Shown here one piece after another: positions 1 through 12,900 of a stretch of 64,000 nucleotides of DNA. How positions within the stretch are numbered: the stretch's first letter is position 1; each line of letters begins with the position of its first letter. The position numbers were made by a program, and so were the translations under genes. This DNA is from Cryptomeria japonica (lineage: Eukaryota > Streptophyta > Pinopsida > Cupressales > Cupressaceae), in contig NC_081414.1 of the NCBI RefSeq assembly GCF_030272615.1, positions 661,116,438 through 661,180,437 of the forward strand. Direction: 5' to 3'. Below the pieces are notes generated by a model. It saw only the letters and a program-made list of their open reading frames with translations. It did no database searches and was not told the DNA's origin.

Positions 1-33
1 ACGTAGCCGAACTTGAATGCTTGATAATGAAGA

Positions 34-1591
34 TGGATGGAATTCCTCTGCGAGTATGATTTTGAGGTTTGTTATATTCAGGGGAAAGAGAATGTAGTGG
101 CAGATACTTTGAGCCGTAGGCAGCATGATGTTGCAGCATTGTCCCTTGGTGTGGACTTGAGTGAGAGAATTCTTGGAGTTCGTCCTTAGGACACTTGGTA
201 TCAAGATGTTAGAGCCATGGTGGAGTCCGGAAGACCATTAGAGGATAGATATTCTAGTTATACTCTCGCGTCAGATGGTCTCCTTCGACATCTTTGACGG
301 ATCTATGTAACTCCTTTGGAGGGTCTTTGTGTTTTGATCATGATTGAGGCCCATCGTGCACCTTATTCGGCACACCCTAGTGTCAAGAAGATGCACACAA
401 ACCTTAGACAGATATATCATTGGGCTGGTATGAAATGTGACATTGCTAATTTTGTGTCGAAGTGCTTGGAATGTCAGCGGGTGAAGGCAGAGCATCAACA
501 CCTTGCAGGGCTTTTGCAGCCAAATTTAATACTAGATTGGAAATGGGATATCATTTCCATGGATTTCATTGTAGGGTTGCCTGTTTCTTCATGTTGTCAT
601 GATGCCATCATGGTCATTGTTGATAGATTGACCAAAGTTACTCATTTATTTCCTATTCAATCTTCTTATACAACAACAGTGGTGGCACGAGTCATATTGG
701 AAGATGTGGTGAGGTTGCATGGGATCCCAAGGCAGATCATTTCCGATAGAGACCCCGTCTTTACTTTAGCCTTGTGGACCTCACTTCAGCATGCTTTGGA
801 AACCTAGTTGAACTTTAGTTCAGCTTATCATCCAGAGACCGACGGCTAGACTGAGTGTGTGAATTAGGTCTTGGAGGACATGCTTCGCATGTATGTTATG
901 GATCAACAGTTGCGCTGGGAGGAATATCTTTGCCTTGTGGAGTTTTCTTATAACAACGGATATCACAACTCTATAAGCATGTCTCCCTTCCAGGCATTGT
1001 ATGGTCATCCTTTCCGTACTCCTTTGAGTTAGGATCAGTTGGAGGATAGGGTGCGTTTAGGCCCGGATATGCTTCGTGAGATGGAGCAACAGGTTGAGCA
1101 GATTCGTGGGCATTTAGTTGCTGCTCAGGATAGGAAAAAGAAGTATACTGATGTCCATAGAGTAGATTGTCAGTTTTCTGTTGCCGTTCGTGTGTTCTTG
1201 AGAGTGCGTCCGCGGAAGAGTCGATTCGTTATGGAAAGGGTTCTAAGTTGGCACCTCATTTTGTAGGCCCTTTTGAGATCCTTGAGAAGATAGGACATGT
1301 TGCCTTCTGTCTTGCCTTGTTGCCGAGTCTATCCCGCATCCACGATATCTTTCATGTTTTTGTTCTTTGACCTTATCATCCTGATGTGACCCATGTTCTC
1401 GATTGGAACGCTTTGCAGGTGAGGATGGGCATCTTTCCATGGAGCTCGTGTGCATTCTTCAGTGTCGATATTTGACCCTTAGGGGTCGTACCATCGACCA
1501 GGTAAGGGTCCCATGGGACCCAAGCGATGAGACCTCAGCGACATGGGAAGATGCAGCGAAGATGAGAGAGCTTTATTCTTATCTATTTTAG
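34..1591 (+). pseudogene. Ty3/Gypsy pol remnant (RNase H tail, integrase, C-terminal region)
   Basis: This is the 3' part of a Ty3/Gypsy polyprotein that would copy and integrate the element's cDNA. The reading starts with the end of RNase H, with the typical string GKENVVADTLSRR near 92-120. It continues into the integrase zinc finger (H and H before CLECQ at about 463-477) and the integrase core, with MDFIVGLP, an ISDRDPVF block and a degraded AYHPETDG block. The C-terminal region follows (GPFEILEKIGHVAF, then TSATWEDAAKM). The first 1.2 kb stays in one frame but has stops at about 187, 295, 805, 847, 868 and 1030. Two frame changes follow, near 1220 and 1400. Several stops read as CAG or TGG codons changed by C-to-T or G-to-A transitions. 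The element's 5' part lies outside the window. It is clearly a dead copy. Confidence 0.93.
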
Positions 1592-1611
1592 GCTTCCAGG
1601 AGTAAGCCTAG

Positions 1612-1626
1612 GCTTGGGGGGGAGGA
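1612..1626 (+). promoter_or_regulatory. Polypurine tract of the Gypsy element
   Basis: A G-rich purine run (gcttgggggggaggatg region) lies 20 bp past the pol stop and directly before a TG that starts an LTR. This is the standard plus-strand primer position in LTR retrotransposons. Confidence 0.75.
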
Positions 1627-3083
1627 TGTAGTACCCCTCCTTGATCAGACTCTTTTTGTATGTTTTTTTGATTGACTTTAGTGGAGCATTATTGTATATT
1701 GATTCGAATTTTATGCGATGTTATTTCATGCTTTATCTTGATTTGTGGTGTATGATTTTATGCAGTATCTTAGTGCTTATGATTAATGTTATTTCATGGA
1801 TCATTATCATGGACTGACACTCTTACCTTATATGTGCGATGCATTATTTATATGTTCTGTGTTTGCAAGTGTATTGGGATGCGAGGGGATGATTTTGCTT
1901 CACTCACTCTAGTGAGACAAGGAACGTCACGATTCTCCTTCATTGGTGTGCATGTCGTGTCTGTATATATATTTGTCTATATGCACGTATGGTTCTTTGG
2001 TGCAGGATATTGCAGGTACAAGTACTAGGTAGGTACGAGGTATCGACTCAACCTGGTTTCACAGGTCTGAGCGTGCCTTATATGTCCGATGGGAGTGGAG
2101 GAGATATTTGTTGGACCCTAACTTGACCCACAGTTACACTCGTGTGAGTGTTGTCAGTCGGTTGTCTTTCCCGTCTGGTCGGTATGCGAGTCATAGTGCT
2201 TTGGTTTGGTCATTTGTGAGTCGTCATTTGATCATCCTTCATTGTGCGTGTTTCCATTTATTTAAATGGTTATTTAATTTAATGGATGATGCTATCTTAT
2301 GTTGGTGTAATTAGTTAATTATTATGCTATGAGATTATTGATTTAATTAAATTAATGATTTGCTAGATTAAATGGTTAAATGACTTATTTTATTGTGTAA
2401 AGTTGCATTAATATATTTTGTGGAAGCAAATAAATCATTACCTAGCCATTTAAGTTTTAAATGCTTATGTTGAAGGAAAGTATTGTGAAAAAGGAAATGA
2501 AATATAAATAAAAAGCTTTTCTTTTTACCTTTCCATTTGACTTTTCTATTTTATTTATTGGAAAAGAATTGTTTTTGGATAAAGGTAAATCTGATTGCTT
2601 TTTACTTTTTAAATAATTTAATTTGATTGGTGGAGGAAACTTTTAACCTAGAAAGTTTAGGTTGGAATTATTTTCCCCATATATTCCTGGAAATTCATGG
2701 GAATAGGAGGGCAAAAAATTGGGAGAGAAATTTGGAAATCCATTCTGAAGGAGGAGCTGGAATTTGATTTGGTTTGCAAGGACTGGGATTCTTCCATCAT
2801 TTTGCTTGCTAGTTTGCTTCAAGGTTGGATAATCTCTTCTTGTTTGAAATTTAAATTTGAATATTTCAGTTACTTCCTGTGTGTTAAAAAAATGCTAATC
2901 TCTTTGTAGATTCTTGTGGAATGATTGGAATGGAAGAAAGAGTTCCTGTTATTGTTGATTTTGTGAAACTTATATCATATGTTTGCTTATTTGAAAGAAA
3001 TGGTTCATTTCTCTATATGTTGTATTTTTTGTTCTTGAAAATCAACTTCTGGAATTACCTCTTCTATTTGGAATAGAATACAC
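1627..3083 (+). repeat. 3' LTR of the Gypsy element (3' boundary uncertain)
   Basis: The LTR starts with TGTAGTACCCCTCC right after the polypurine tract. The 5' LTR is outside the window, so the 3' end cannot be fixed by comparison. A plausible end is near 3083, where the sequence changes to AT-rich DNA after a TACA. No reading frame in this stretch looks coding. Confidence 0.5.
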
Positions 3084-4080
3084 CAAACAACCAAACATGT
3101 AGAATACATTTTAAATGCATATTAAGTCACAAAAAAGTGTTACACTCACACACATGTTTTTACCGAATCACCATTAAACTAAAAAAAATCCATTATTTAT
3201 TGTAATATATTTTTAACACAAACTATGTAATAGACACAAGTATGAAGGTCACGTGAATGGTCAACAAAACATCGTGATTTAGTTTTAGATATTTGTAGGG
3301 AGGTGTTAAAAACATTTAAAACTTTGACCTTATATAATGAATCCAAGAGCCATGTCATATGAAAAACTCCTATGATGTCTAATATATCCTCATCTAATCC
3401 CCATTACACTCATGGATGATAGTCAAAATTAAATGATGTTATGATAATTACCATTTCAACAAGCTTGAATTACATTTTCTTAATCATCATACTTAAAAAA
3501 ATCACTCCTTCTAAACAATCTTATACCCCTACCAAACAACTCTTATCCCTTTAAGAGTACTTGAAAAATTCTTGAAAGAAAATCCCTCATAATAGTTGTC
3601 GTGTAATTAAACAAGGTTACGTTGCAACGTAGTTCCTACCAAAAGTTGGCAAAATTGTTTTGCTATTTGCAAGATAAACAATTTAAAACAAAATTATCTT
3701 GCTTAAACAATTTGAAGATAAATAAATGAAACATAGAAATGATATTATAAAAAAATTAATAATATCATTTATATTTTAGTATTAATGAACACAAATGTAT
3801 TTAGTTATTTAGTTTGAGTAAATGTCACTAATATAAAATATTAATTAATGCTAGATGTAAAAAGTTCAACCATGTGAATCCACTTTCTCATAAAGAAATA
3901 AGAATATTATTGTGCATGCATATTAATTTATTAATTTTTGTGTATTTCATTTTTAACACAAAACAATTGAATGGACATTTATTATTGATGAATTTTATGA
4001 AACGTAGGTTAATAAATATAATTAGAGGTAAGCATAGTGGAGGTGAAAGTAAATTATTTTTTTTATGATTTTAGTAATTT

Positions 4081-4156
4081 TTTTTTTTTTTATCGGTATT
4101 CGTCTCACGGGAAGGGAGCCCGAAGACTCGACCACAAGACCTCTATGTCATCCCCA
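4081..4156 (-). mobile_element. 5'-truncated SINE-like retroposon fragment
   Basis: Read on the minus strand, a 76-bp segment ends in 'taccgat' followed by a poly(A) run. It is flanked by the direct repeat agtaattt (4073-4080 and 4157-4164). Inside is 'ggtcgagtcttcgggctccc', which resembles a tRNA-type B box. This fits target-primed insertion of a truncated SINE. The tail motif recurs in the LINE at 5860-12928 and the SINE at 38242-38423. Confidence 0.65.
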
Positions 4157-5283
4157 AGTAATTTATTTTTAATAATAATAATTATTATAATAATTATGTA
4201 AAGTCTATTCAATAATTAAAATAAATATAAAGTTATTTATTGAAAAAAATTATATTATTATTACTGATTTTTTATTTTTATTTTTTTAGGTTTAATTGAA
4301 TATAAATAATCATACTTAAATTGATGGTTTTTATGAAACATGGTTAATAAATATAATTGGAAGTAAGTGGAAGTGAAAACAATATGTTTATGATTTTAAT
4401 AATTTATATATTTTTATTGTAATAATTATTTAAATTTTATTGAATAGTTAAAATAAATTTAAATTTTATTATTGAAAAAAAAATATTATTATTGTTTTTA
4501 ATGTTTTATTTTATTTAAGATTAATTGTTCAATTTCAAATAATCATACTTTAATAAAATGAATTTTACTTATTAAAACCAAAAAATCTATTTATTAATTC
4601 TTATATATTTCATTTAATTTAATTATTAAACATAAAAATAATTTTTTTTATTTTTTATGTTTTATTATTTTTCTAGGTTTAATGCTTGTTTTTTTTAATA
4701 ATTATACTTTAATAAATTTAATATATATGTGTATGTCATTGATAGTTTATAAATTTAAAACAATTTTTTTTAAAACGTTTCAAACTAAATTGAATTATTT
4801 TAGTTTCTTGGATATTCTCCTAACATATAGGAATAGTTGTCATTGCCTAAAATTGGGTAGTATACGTGTTATGAGAAATAGTCTTATTATGCCTCCTCAA
4901 AATGTTGAGATTTTAAATATCACCAATCAAAATGGAGAAAAAATGAATTTTTATTTATTGGGCAAAAAAAATATCCATTTACATAAAATTAAAACATTAA
5001 AATTGATTGTATGACAAATAATAAATATTTTGATTGGTTCATATAAAATTATTTAATCACTAATTAGTTTCTACTTGCCAAAAGTTCCATGCCCTCACAG
5101 GAATTATAGATAGCTTTACTCCTAACAATTCCATACCCATCTAACAAGTCCTACATTTGAATCTTCAAACAATTACTAATAACCAACATATACGATAAAT
5201 AAACCATTTTAAATATTTATAAATAATTTCCACTCAACATTCAAAATTCAAAATATTATGATCATTACCATTTCAACAAGTGC

Positions 5284-5463
5284 CTTGTTAATTTGTAGTT
5301 GAAATAGTAATTTATTAATTGTAATTAATATATTATTTAATTTAATTTAATTTAATTTATATTATTTATCTTTCTTGTTAATTTGTAGTTGAAATAGTAA
5401 TTTATTAATTGTAGCTAGCATATTGTTTAATTTAATTTAATTTATTTTATATTATTTATCTTT
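5284..5463. repeat. Two-copy 90-bp tandem duplication
   Basis: The unit starting 'cttgttaatttgtagttg' at 5284 repeats at 5374 with only a few differences, giving a period of exactly 90 bp. It contains an internal (ttaat)n stretch. It is non-coding. Confidence 0.85.
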
Positions 5464-5844
5464 CTACAATTGTGTTGTCTTAAATGTATAATTATAAAAT
5501 ATTTTGTAAATAACACATTAATAACTTTATTTTAATTATGGTATGTGAAGGTTTTGCTGATCAAGAAAATATGTAATTACATCTTAGCTGCATTAACTCT
5601 AATCATAATATTAACCATAACCTTAATACTAATTAAACTCTAACCCTATAATCCCATTTTAAATGTCAAGAACACCAACTCCAATCCTAATTGAAGCCTA
5701 TTATTAACTCTAACCCTAATATTTTTAATTAAACTTTTTTAATTATTATAATAAGAAAAACAAGAACATGAATTTACAATAAAAATAATATAAGATAGTA
5801 TATCATAAAAGATAATATAATAAACAATTTTCTATTGTAATAAT

Positions 5845-5859
5845 TAAAAATGCATTGTT
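5845..5859. repeat. Target-site duplication of the LINE, left copy
   Basis: The 15-bp string taaaaatgcattgtt occurs here, abutting the LINE poly(A) side. It recurs exactly at 12929-12943, abutting the LINE 5' end. Confidence 0.92.
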
Positions 5860-6182
5860 TTTTTTTTTTTGATCGGTAATTTTGTAGTATATTGATTCAG
5901 AAAAGATATACAATCATTTAAGGCCATACAAGATTTAAACATCGACCCAAAATCTAAAAGTATTGACCTACTATGAAGGACATTCAAAGCTAAAAACAAG
6001 GAAATAAGAAACCAGTTTTGTGCATCTCTGCACCAAAATATTACAGTCATCCATAAAAGTATTGTTTTTTTAAAAACCAGTAGTAAGTAAAAGCAGAACA
6101 AATACTATAGACCCGTGGCCGCTTAGTCGCTATCGCTCGGGTTCGCTTGCTCCTCAGCCGCAATATCTGCCAATGCTTTTCC

Positions 6183-6764
6183 CTATGCTGCTTCGCTCTT
6201 CATTTTCGGGATGCAATCCAAACTCCCAAAATCAGGGTCACCTTCTAGATTGGATAACAGTTGGATGGCCCGCCCTTCCTCAAATCGGTCTTGCAACTCC
6301 CTCCCAACCTCCATACGCGCCACCACCTTGAGGGCCTTCAAAACTTCATCTATTCTGATTAGCTTGACGTAGAGCTTCATGGCTTCCCAGCCTATGCGAG
6401 CTCACTCACGACATTGCGCCTTAATACGGTTTTCCAGCACTCGAAAAAAGGGAAATATCTCCTCCTCAACATCTCCCTCCCTAATGCGGATTCCTGTTTG
6501 AGGGACAACCCACTCTGGTTCAAATTCGCATGCCCATGCCATTATCAGGGAGTACACCTCCATATTTGTCCTGTAACGAAAGTGAATGTGTGACAACTCC
6601 TCTCCCAGCATTAGGCGCGTCGCACCCCACAATTTCTCTTCTTTGTACTTGAAGAGTCCTTGCATTCTTTTATCCGACACAATCCCGAGAAATGGAACCA
6701 ATTTCTTCTCAGTTCTCAGAGTAAAATTTACCTCCATTGAACCTGCACAAATTGTTAACTCCAA
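6183..6764 (-). pseudogene. Third ORF of the LINE, unknown function
   Basis: Between the RNase H stop (7067) and the poly(A) tail lies another long frame of about 194 codons with one in-frame stop near 6381. I do not recognise the protein. It contains LWGATRLMLGEELSHIHFRY, a Trp-rich segment (AWACEFEPEWVVP) and a helical, charged C-terminal half (EVLKALKVVARMEVGRELQD). Just upstream of the SMEVNFTL stretch the minus strand reads 'caatttgtgcag|gt', which looks like a 3' splice site. It could be a captured host exon, a transduced 3' flank or a genuine element gene. Codon structure is preserved over nearly 600 nt, which argues against plain 3' UTR. Confidence 0.5.
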
Positions 6765-7066
6765 ACTCTACAATGTAAATGACATAAAAAAACATTTATC
6801 AATCAATTTATTGCACACTCAACATTCCACTCACAAACCGAAGTGGTTACTTCCTCCGCTGTCATTTGCGACGGGTCATAAATGTAGAATCAATGATAAA
6901 AAAAGGAATGAGATTTCGCAGCAGATTTGCTGCCCTCCGCCATCATTGCTAACCGGTACTCTGCACTCGGTAACTTCCTCATTAATTGCAGTGTCTTTGA
7001 GAGGGCGTACTTGTCATTACTGGTTGCCTTGTGTGCATGTAATTGTTTCATGCTTCTAAGACTGTG

Positions 7067-10000
7067 TTAAATCCATTTCCACCACTTGGCCAATTGGCTT
7101 GTCATGTCACATTCGATGTTGGAGAGTAGGTCTGACACTGCATTGGCACCTCGCCTGACGTGGGAGACCCGAAACTCCTCAAAGAGGTTGAGTTTCTCTT
7201 GGATGATCTCCACCCAACGAGATAATTTCAATGATGGGGTATTTTCCTTAGCAATTGCATTGATGACCACCTGGGAATCTCCTTCCAAGTGCAGCCTTGG
7301 GATTTTCATGTTTAAAGCCAGTTCAATTGCCATAAGTGTCGCCTGTACCTCTGCTTCATTGTTTGTTCCATCTTGTAGTCAACATGCTCCCTTGAAAAGG
7401 ATGACCCCTTTATCATTTCTCGCGACTACTCCCACTCCTGAGGTTCTCGGGTTTCCCCTAGATGCCCCATCAAAGTTTATTTTCACCCATTCCTTGCTTG
7501 GCGGTTTCCATGTCACCTCCTCTTTTTCTAAAGGGGGATTAACCCTCTGGGACCCATTAACGGGTTGACAACTCACAAGAGGCCACTTATCTTGAATATC
7601 ATTGTCCTCGCTAGTGTAAGGGTATTTTGCCAGATTATGGTTTCTGGCTGCCACTAATACAGATTTTGTTATCACTCTTTCTACCCTTGACAACAAACTC
7701 TCCATTGATTCTTATTTTTCTTGGAATATCCTTCTATTTCTCTCCTTCCAAATCTCCCATACAACTAGGGATGGAGCCACTAACCATAAACTAGAAAAAA
7801 CAAACCTACTACTTGGTATATTCCAACTGGAAAAAAGGTCAAGGATTGTATTAGGTAGAGGGACCATCCATCCTAGCTTCCTTAAGAGGAAGCTTCATAC
7901 CTTCTGGGCTTCCTCACATTGTAGAAGCAGGTGATCCAGGGATTCCTCTACCTTCTTACACATTGTGCATCTAAAAGGGCCCAAGATTCCTAGTCTACAC
8001 AATCTTTCCCCTATCAGGATGTGCTTTTTCAGAACCAACCACGCAAAGGCTCCTGCTTTTGGGAGGATTGGGGAGCTCCACATAAGTTTTATTGGCCATT
8101 CCTTTCTTTCTTCCAATTTGTCAAGAATATTGTAACCAATCTTGACCGAGTACTGCCCCGATTTTGAACCACACCATCTTATAGTGTCTTCCTTAGTGGA
8201 AAACATAGGGGTGTACTCCTGCATGATACTCTTTAACAGGTCTTTTTGATTTGCTAGCAAGGGTAGATTTTCTACATCTTTCCATTCACACAAGTCTATC
8301 CCCTGGACCCTGCTTTTCATGAGAAAATCTCCTACCTTTTCTCCCCACTGGTTTTTGGTGACCTGTATAATATTCTCCATATCTTGTCTATTTGAGAGAG
8401 CTGGCCTCCCCTCTCCCATGAATCTATCCAAAATTTGACCATTGTCCCATTGCCTATTTCCAAAGTGATGTGCTCAGTAATGACATGTCTGCAGTAAGCA
8501 ATAAAGTTCCATATGGCGGAGCCTTTTGGTAAGGTGTTGATAGTGAATATGCGTTCCCTGCTCATCTGGTCTAGGTACTTATGTTTTAGTATTAGTACCC
8601 ATTCCTGATTCGGCTGGGAGTAAATCTGCCAAATCACTTTTGCCCCCATTGCTTCATTTAGGAGTTTCCAATTTCTCAGTCCTACACCCCCTGCCTGTTT
8701 GGCTTTACAGACTTTATCCCACACAACCAAGGGAATTTTGTCATTTGCTTCTTTGCCATTCCAAAGAAATTTGCTCATCCCCTGTTTATACAATTAATCA
8801 CTTTCTCCGAAATCTTCAAGGCTATCATGGAGAAAATGGGAAGAGCAGAGAGGACCGCTTTGAGAAGCATAATCCGCCCAGACAAGGTAAGCCATTTACT
8901 CTTCCACCCTTCAAGGCGATTTGCACAAACATCAATGAGGTTGTTCCATAGGGTAGGGCTGTTATTCCCACCAAATAAAGGGGTACCCAAAAACTTTCCA
9001 GGTAGGGAACCCATTTTGACTCCTAGGATATTTGAAATTTCTTGCTGTCTGTCGACCCCTGTGTTGAAGAAAATAGCTTCCGATTCAGCCCAGTTAACCT
9101 GTTAACCACTTGCGCTGCAAAAAACATCTATTGTCCTTTGAATCGCTCAGGCCTCTTAAAGTGAAGATTGCCCACATAATAGAGTATCATCCACGAATTG
9201 TTGATGTGTAACTGGCTCCATTCCCTCCGTAATTTTAATTCCTTTCCATATTCCTCGTTGTTGTTGTGCTCAAATTAGTCTTCCCAAGACTTTCAATATA
9301 ATGAACAGGAAAGGTGATAATGGGTCACCTTGTCTAAGCCCACATGTGGTTTGAAAGAAGCCTTGCGGGCTACCATTAACCAAGATAGAAGTCCACACCC
9401 CCCCTATACAAGCCCGTATCCAGCTAATCCATTCTTTGGAGAAGCCAAAACTTTGTAAAATCTGGAGAAGAAATTCCCGATCCACCATGTCATATGCTTG
9501 TCTAATGTCTAATTTGATCAACATTCGATCCACTTTTGATTGACGAACTGTGTGGATAGCCTCATGGGCAATTATTATTCCCTCCACAATCGATCTACCT
9601 GGGACAAAGCCGCTCTATTCTTCTGAGATGATATGACTTAGCAATGGTTTCAATCTATATGAAATCACTTTAGTTATCACTTTGTAAATGGTGTTGCACA
9701 AAGAAATTGGCCCGAATTCATTGAAAGAAGTAGGGTGCTCAACCTTGGGGATAAGGGAAATTAGTGTGTAGTTTAGATCCTTTGCAACACTCACCTTGCT
9801 CTGTGATTCCTCCACTACTGCCCAAACATAATTTCCTACAATCTCCCAGAAGGTTTGGTAGAAAAAAGCTGGGAAACCATCCAACCCTGGAGCTTTATCT
9901 CCTGCCATACTAAAGACCGCTTTTCGAACCTCCTCAGCTTGAATGGGTTTCATAAGTGCTTGATTTTTCACGTCTGTTATCAGCTCTAGGATAACATTAA

Positions 10001-11281
10001 GCCCATTTTGTTGGTGCTCCGAATTGGTAGAACTTTCCTTAGATAGTAGTGCTAGAAAGAACTCAACCACCTCTTTATTTATGTCCTCTGAATTGTCTAG
10101 TAAGACATTCTCACTATTGTAGATGGTTGTGATTTTGTTCCGGGATCTTCTCGCCTTTACCGAGTTGTGAATTTTTTTTGTATTTTTGTCCCCTTCCTTT
10201 AGCCAGCACTCTCTCGACTTTTGTCTCCAGTATATCTCCTCTCGGGACATAACTTCACTATATTGCCCTTTGAGGTCTCTCTCCTGCAAGAACGTCTCAA
10301 ATGTCATCCCCTTTTGAATTATATCTTCTTGCAAGGCTACCACCCTGTCCTCCAAATCTCTTTTATTTGCAAATATATTGCCAAACTTGATTCGGTTCCA
10401 CTCTTTGATTTTAGACTTAACAAACTGCAACTTTTTGACGAAAGCAAAGGCCTTAGTACCACAAATATCTGGGGCCCCCGACCACCATTCCTTGATTAAA
10501 TCCCTCAAGCTTCCATCCCTCAGCCACATTTTTTCAAATTTGAAAGGACATCTAATGGGGGGGCCATCGAAAGCTATGGTGAACTCCACTGGTAGATGGT
10601 CTGAAGCAACCATTGGTTGGATATTTGAGGCGAAAAGGAGATTGGTTTCCACCCAAGGTCCTCCCAATAGAAAATGGTCAAGCTTCTCTGCTACATGGTG
10701 CCCTAAGATCCTATGATTAGACCATGTGAACTGTCCTTCCTTGGATTTGACTTCCCTGAGTCCATTGTCAGCCACAAAATTTTGAAAATTTACTTGGGTC
10801 GCAGAAGGTCCTCCCTCACCCCCGATTTATCACTTAGATCCAATATAGCATTGAAGTCACCCCTAATAATAATAACACCACCTTCCAGATCTTGAATGAG
10901 GGAAGATAGGGGCTTCCAAAAATTTCTTTGAATATTTGGTTTTGATGGTCCATAAACATTGATCAATGTGAAATCAGCGTTTAGGGGATAAGAATGGACC
11001 TTGCATACCTGCCACATACTGGAAGAAAAAAATTCCTCAATCTTGTAATTGCTCACATTCCAGAGGATACCCAGACCTCCCGAGGCTCCCTCCGAATCAA
11101 CAAAGACCCCCATCCACAGCTTCCAAGATCCCATGAGTGCCTTAACTTCCTCTTTGTTCATCTTTGTCTCTTGTAAGAAAACTACATCTGGCCTTAATTG
11201 ATCTAACCCTCGTTTGATCAATCGACGTTTGTCAGGGGCATTGCAACCCCTGACATTCCAGGTTACAATTTTAATTGTCCT
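7067..11281 (-). pseudogene. LINE ORF2 (APE endonuclease, reverse transcriptase, RNase H)
   Basis: ORF2 carries the enzymes for target nicking and cDNA synthesis. After an upstream stop, reading begins with the endonuclease motif TWNVRG. PDVVFLQETKMN, GGVIIIRGDFNAI and VASDHLPVEF then mark the AP-endonuclease fold. The reverse transcriptase shows LIPKVEHP, IKLDIRQAYDMVDREFL, GLRQGDPLSPFLFI and the catalytic FVDD (near 9186-9200). A zinc-binding region follows (CTMCKKVEESLDHLLLQC). The RNase H domain at the end has FDGASRGNP, NNEAE and LEGDSQVV. Frame changes occur near 10790, 8790 and 8400, and in-frame stops near 9600, 9270 and 7380, among others. It cannot make a full protein. Confidence 0.9.
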
Positions 11282-11355
11282 TCAGGAGGGGTGACACCCT
11301 TCCCTACTATCAATTCACTTTGGCCTTTGGCACTTCCAGCCAGTGCAATCTTAAA

Positions 11356-12900
11356 CTAATTTGACTTTCTGCCTCGGGATCTCTTTTCCCCCATCCGCAC
11401 CTTGTTACACACCGGCTCCGTTTTCTCTATTGTCCTTGTTTCCAGAATGTCTTTCTCATCCATCCATTCCCATTCATCCTCATCATCAGCTCCATCAGAT
11501 TCCCTATTTTCCTTGGATTCATCCTTGTTAGTCCCCAATTCCTTATCCTTCTCAAAGTGTTGTACTATCTCCGAACTGACTCCTGTTTCCATGGGAGGAA
11601 TGACCCTGGATTTAACCTCATCCAGAATATCAACTGCTTTCTCTACTCTTGCAATGACATCTTCTACCCAACCTGCAACCTCCCTTTGTTTGTTAATAAG
11701 AACAACATCTGTTACAATTTCTTCCATCTCCTGGGTGGTATTGTTGTGGGCCATCGAGACCTCCCCCTGAATAAAGGGATTTTGCAGAGGTTGACTCGTG
11801 TCCTCATTTGATCTCATCTCCTTCCTTGTACTTTCCTTGTTCGCGTAGAAGGTAACCTCATCTTCTAACGTCGTCTCCACAGTTTTCCCTTTAGGGCCTA
11901 TTAAACAGGTTTCCTCCATGTGTCCTTCTTTATTGCAATGCTCGCATATTTTGTTAGATTCCTCCACCTCTATATTTTGAAGCCACCGTCTTGCATTTGT
12001 TATGATCTCAACTTGTTCGTGAAGTGGGTAATGGGGTTTCCACCCAATACATATTCGCGCATACGTACTGAAGTCTTTGGACTCAATAGCCTCATCCGCT
12101 TTGATGTAGAAACCTAGTTTGTTACCTAGGGTTTGGAAGAACTCCTCATTCCAGTATTCTTTGGGGAGGTTATATAATCTTAGCCAAATAGGTACCTCTT
12201 TAATCAGAGCCAGCACCGGATTGAAGTTAGGTTCCCAATCCCTAACATACAAACCCCTTCCACCCATGAAAAAAGGTTCGTTATTTAAAATTCCTTGCTT
12301 ATCCTTACCGTCTTCAGTGATTACCAAGAAAAACCCATTTGGAAGGGTTTTGAGTTCGATTTTGCATTTCCAATTTTCAGCACACCAGCCTTTCATCTTA
12401 CCCACCGACGACCAATCACCAAAACATTTTACAAATTATCCCCTCTCCTGGGAGAAGGCCACAGAGTCATTCCAGCTTTTGTTATCTATCATCAACGAAA
12501 CTTTCTCCGTTCTCATGCCCTCTTTTCGCTCCGGGACCTTCGTCAGCTTTTGAAAATTTCTTTTGGGTCGCCATTCTTTCTCTTGGCAGTGTTGCCATAT
12601 AGTTTTCGGGCCATACTCCTTATTGCGATGCCCTTGGGTTCTAGTAATCTCCTTTCTCAAATATTTGGATTCTCGGTCTAACGCTTCCTCCCCCCATTGC
12701 TTGTGGGGATGAAAGAACCTGTCCTGATCCTCCCAAGCCTTGCTTGGATTTTGCCAAGGGCGTTTACCAGGTCGTGATTGTGTGAAATTCTGCCACATTC
12801 CCTGATTTGCATATCTTCGACCCTGAGTGCAGTCTCCTTGCGGTCGGAAAACCTGCAACTCCCTCGGTCGAAGCCCTAGTCTCCTCCGTTGCTGCTCCAT
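11356..12900 (-). pseudogene. LINE ORF1 (nucleic-acid-binding, DUF4283-like with CCHC zinc knuckle)
   Basis: ORF1 of plant L1 elements makes the RNA-binding protein of the ribonucleoprotein particle. The ATG at 12900 opens a frame of about 515 codons with one in-frame stop near 12434. The N-terminal 155 residues are rich in Arg and Gln. After the stop comes a DUF4283-like stretch (KGWCAENWKCKIEL, PIWLRLYNLPKEYW), then the zinc knuckle CEHCNKEGHMEETC, with the CX2CX4HX4C spacing intact. An acidic C-terminal tail ends in a basic stretch, KRSRGRKSN. ORF2 begins about 75 nt downstream. Confidence 0.85.

Larger units (their letters stand above)
3084..5844. other. AT-rich intergenic DNA without a recognisable gene
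   Basis: This stretch is strongly AT-rich and full of short homopolymer runs. I see no coding region. It contains loosely related blocks near 3940-4070, 4270-4420, 4490-4600 and 4660-4760, each with variants of 'ggtttaat...aataatcatactt' and 'gaaacatggttaataaatataatt', so part of it probably arose by old tandem duplication. A small retroposed fragment (4081-4156) and a 90-bp duplication (5284-5463) are listed separately. Near 5590-5710 there are scattered 'aactctaaccctaa' strings, too irregular to be a telomeric array. Confidence 0.6.

Noticed and set aside
5590-5710. Telomere-like 'ctaaccctaa' strings
   Set aside because: Irregular and interrupted, with no run of consecutive units. Not an interstitial telomere array.
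11402-12681. Plus-strand open frames of 84-144 codons
   Set aside because: Shadows of LINE ORF1 on the opposite strand. Composition follows the antisense of that coding sequence.
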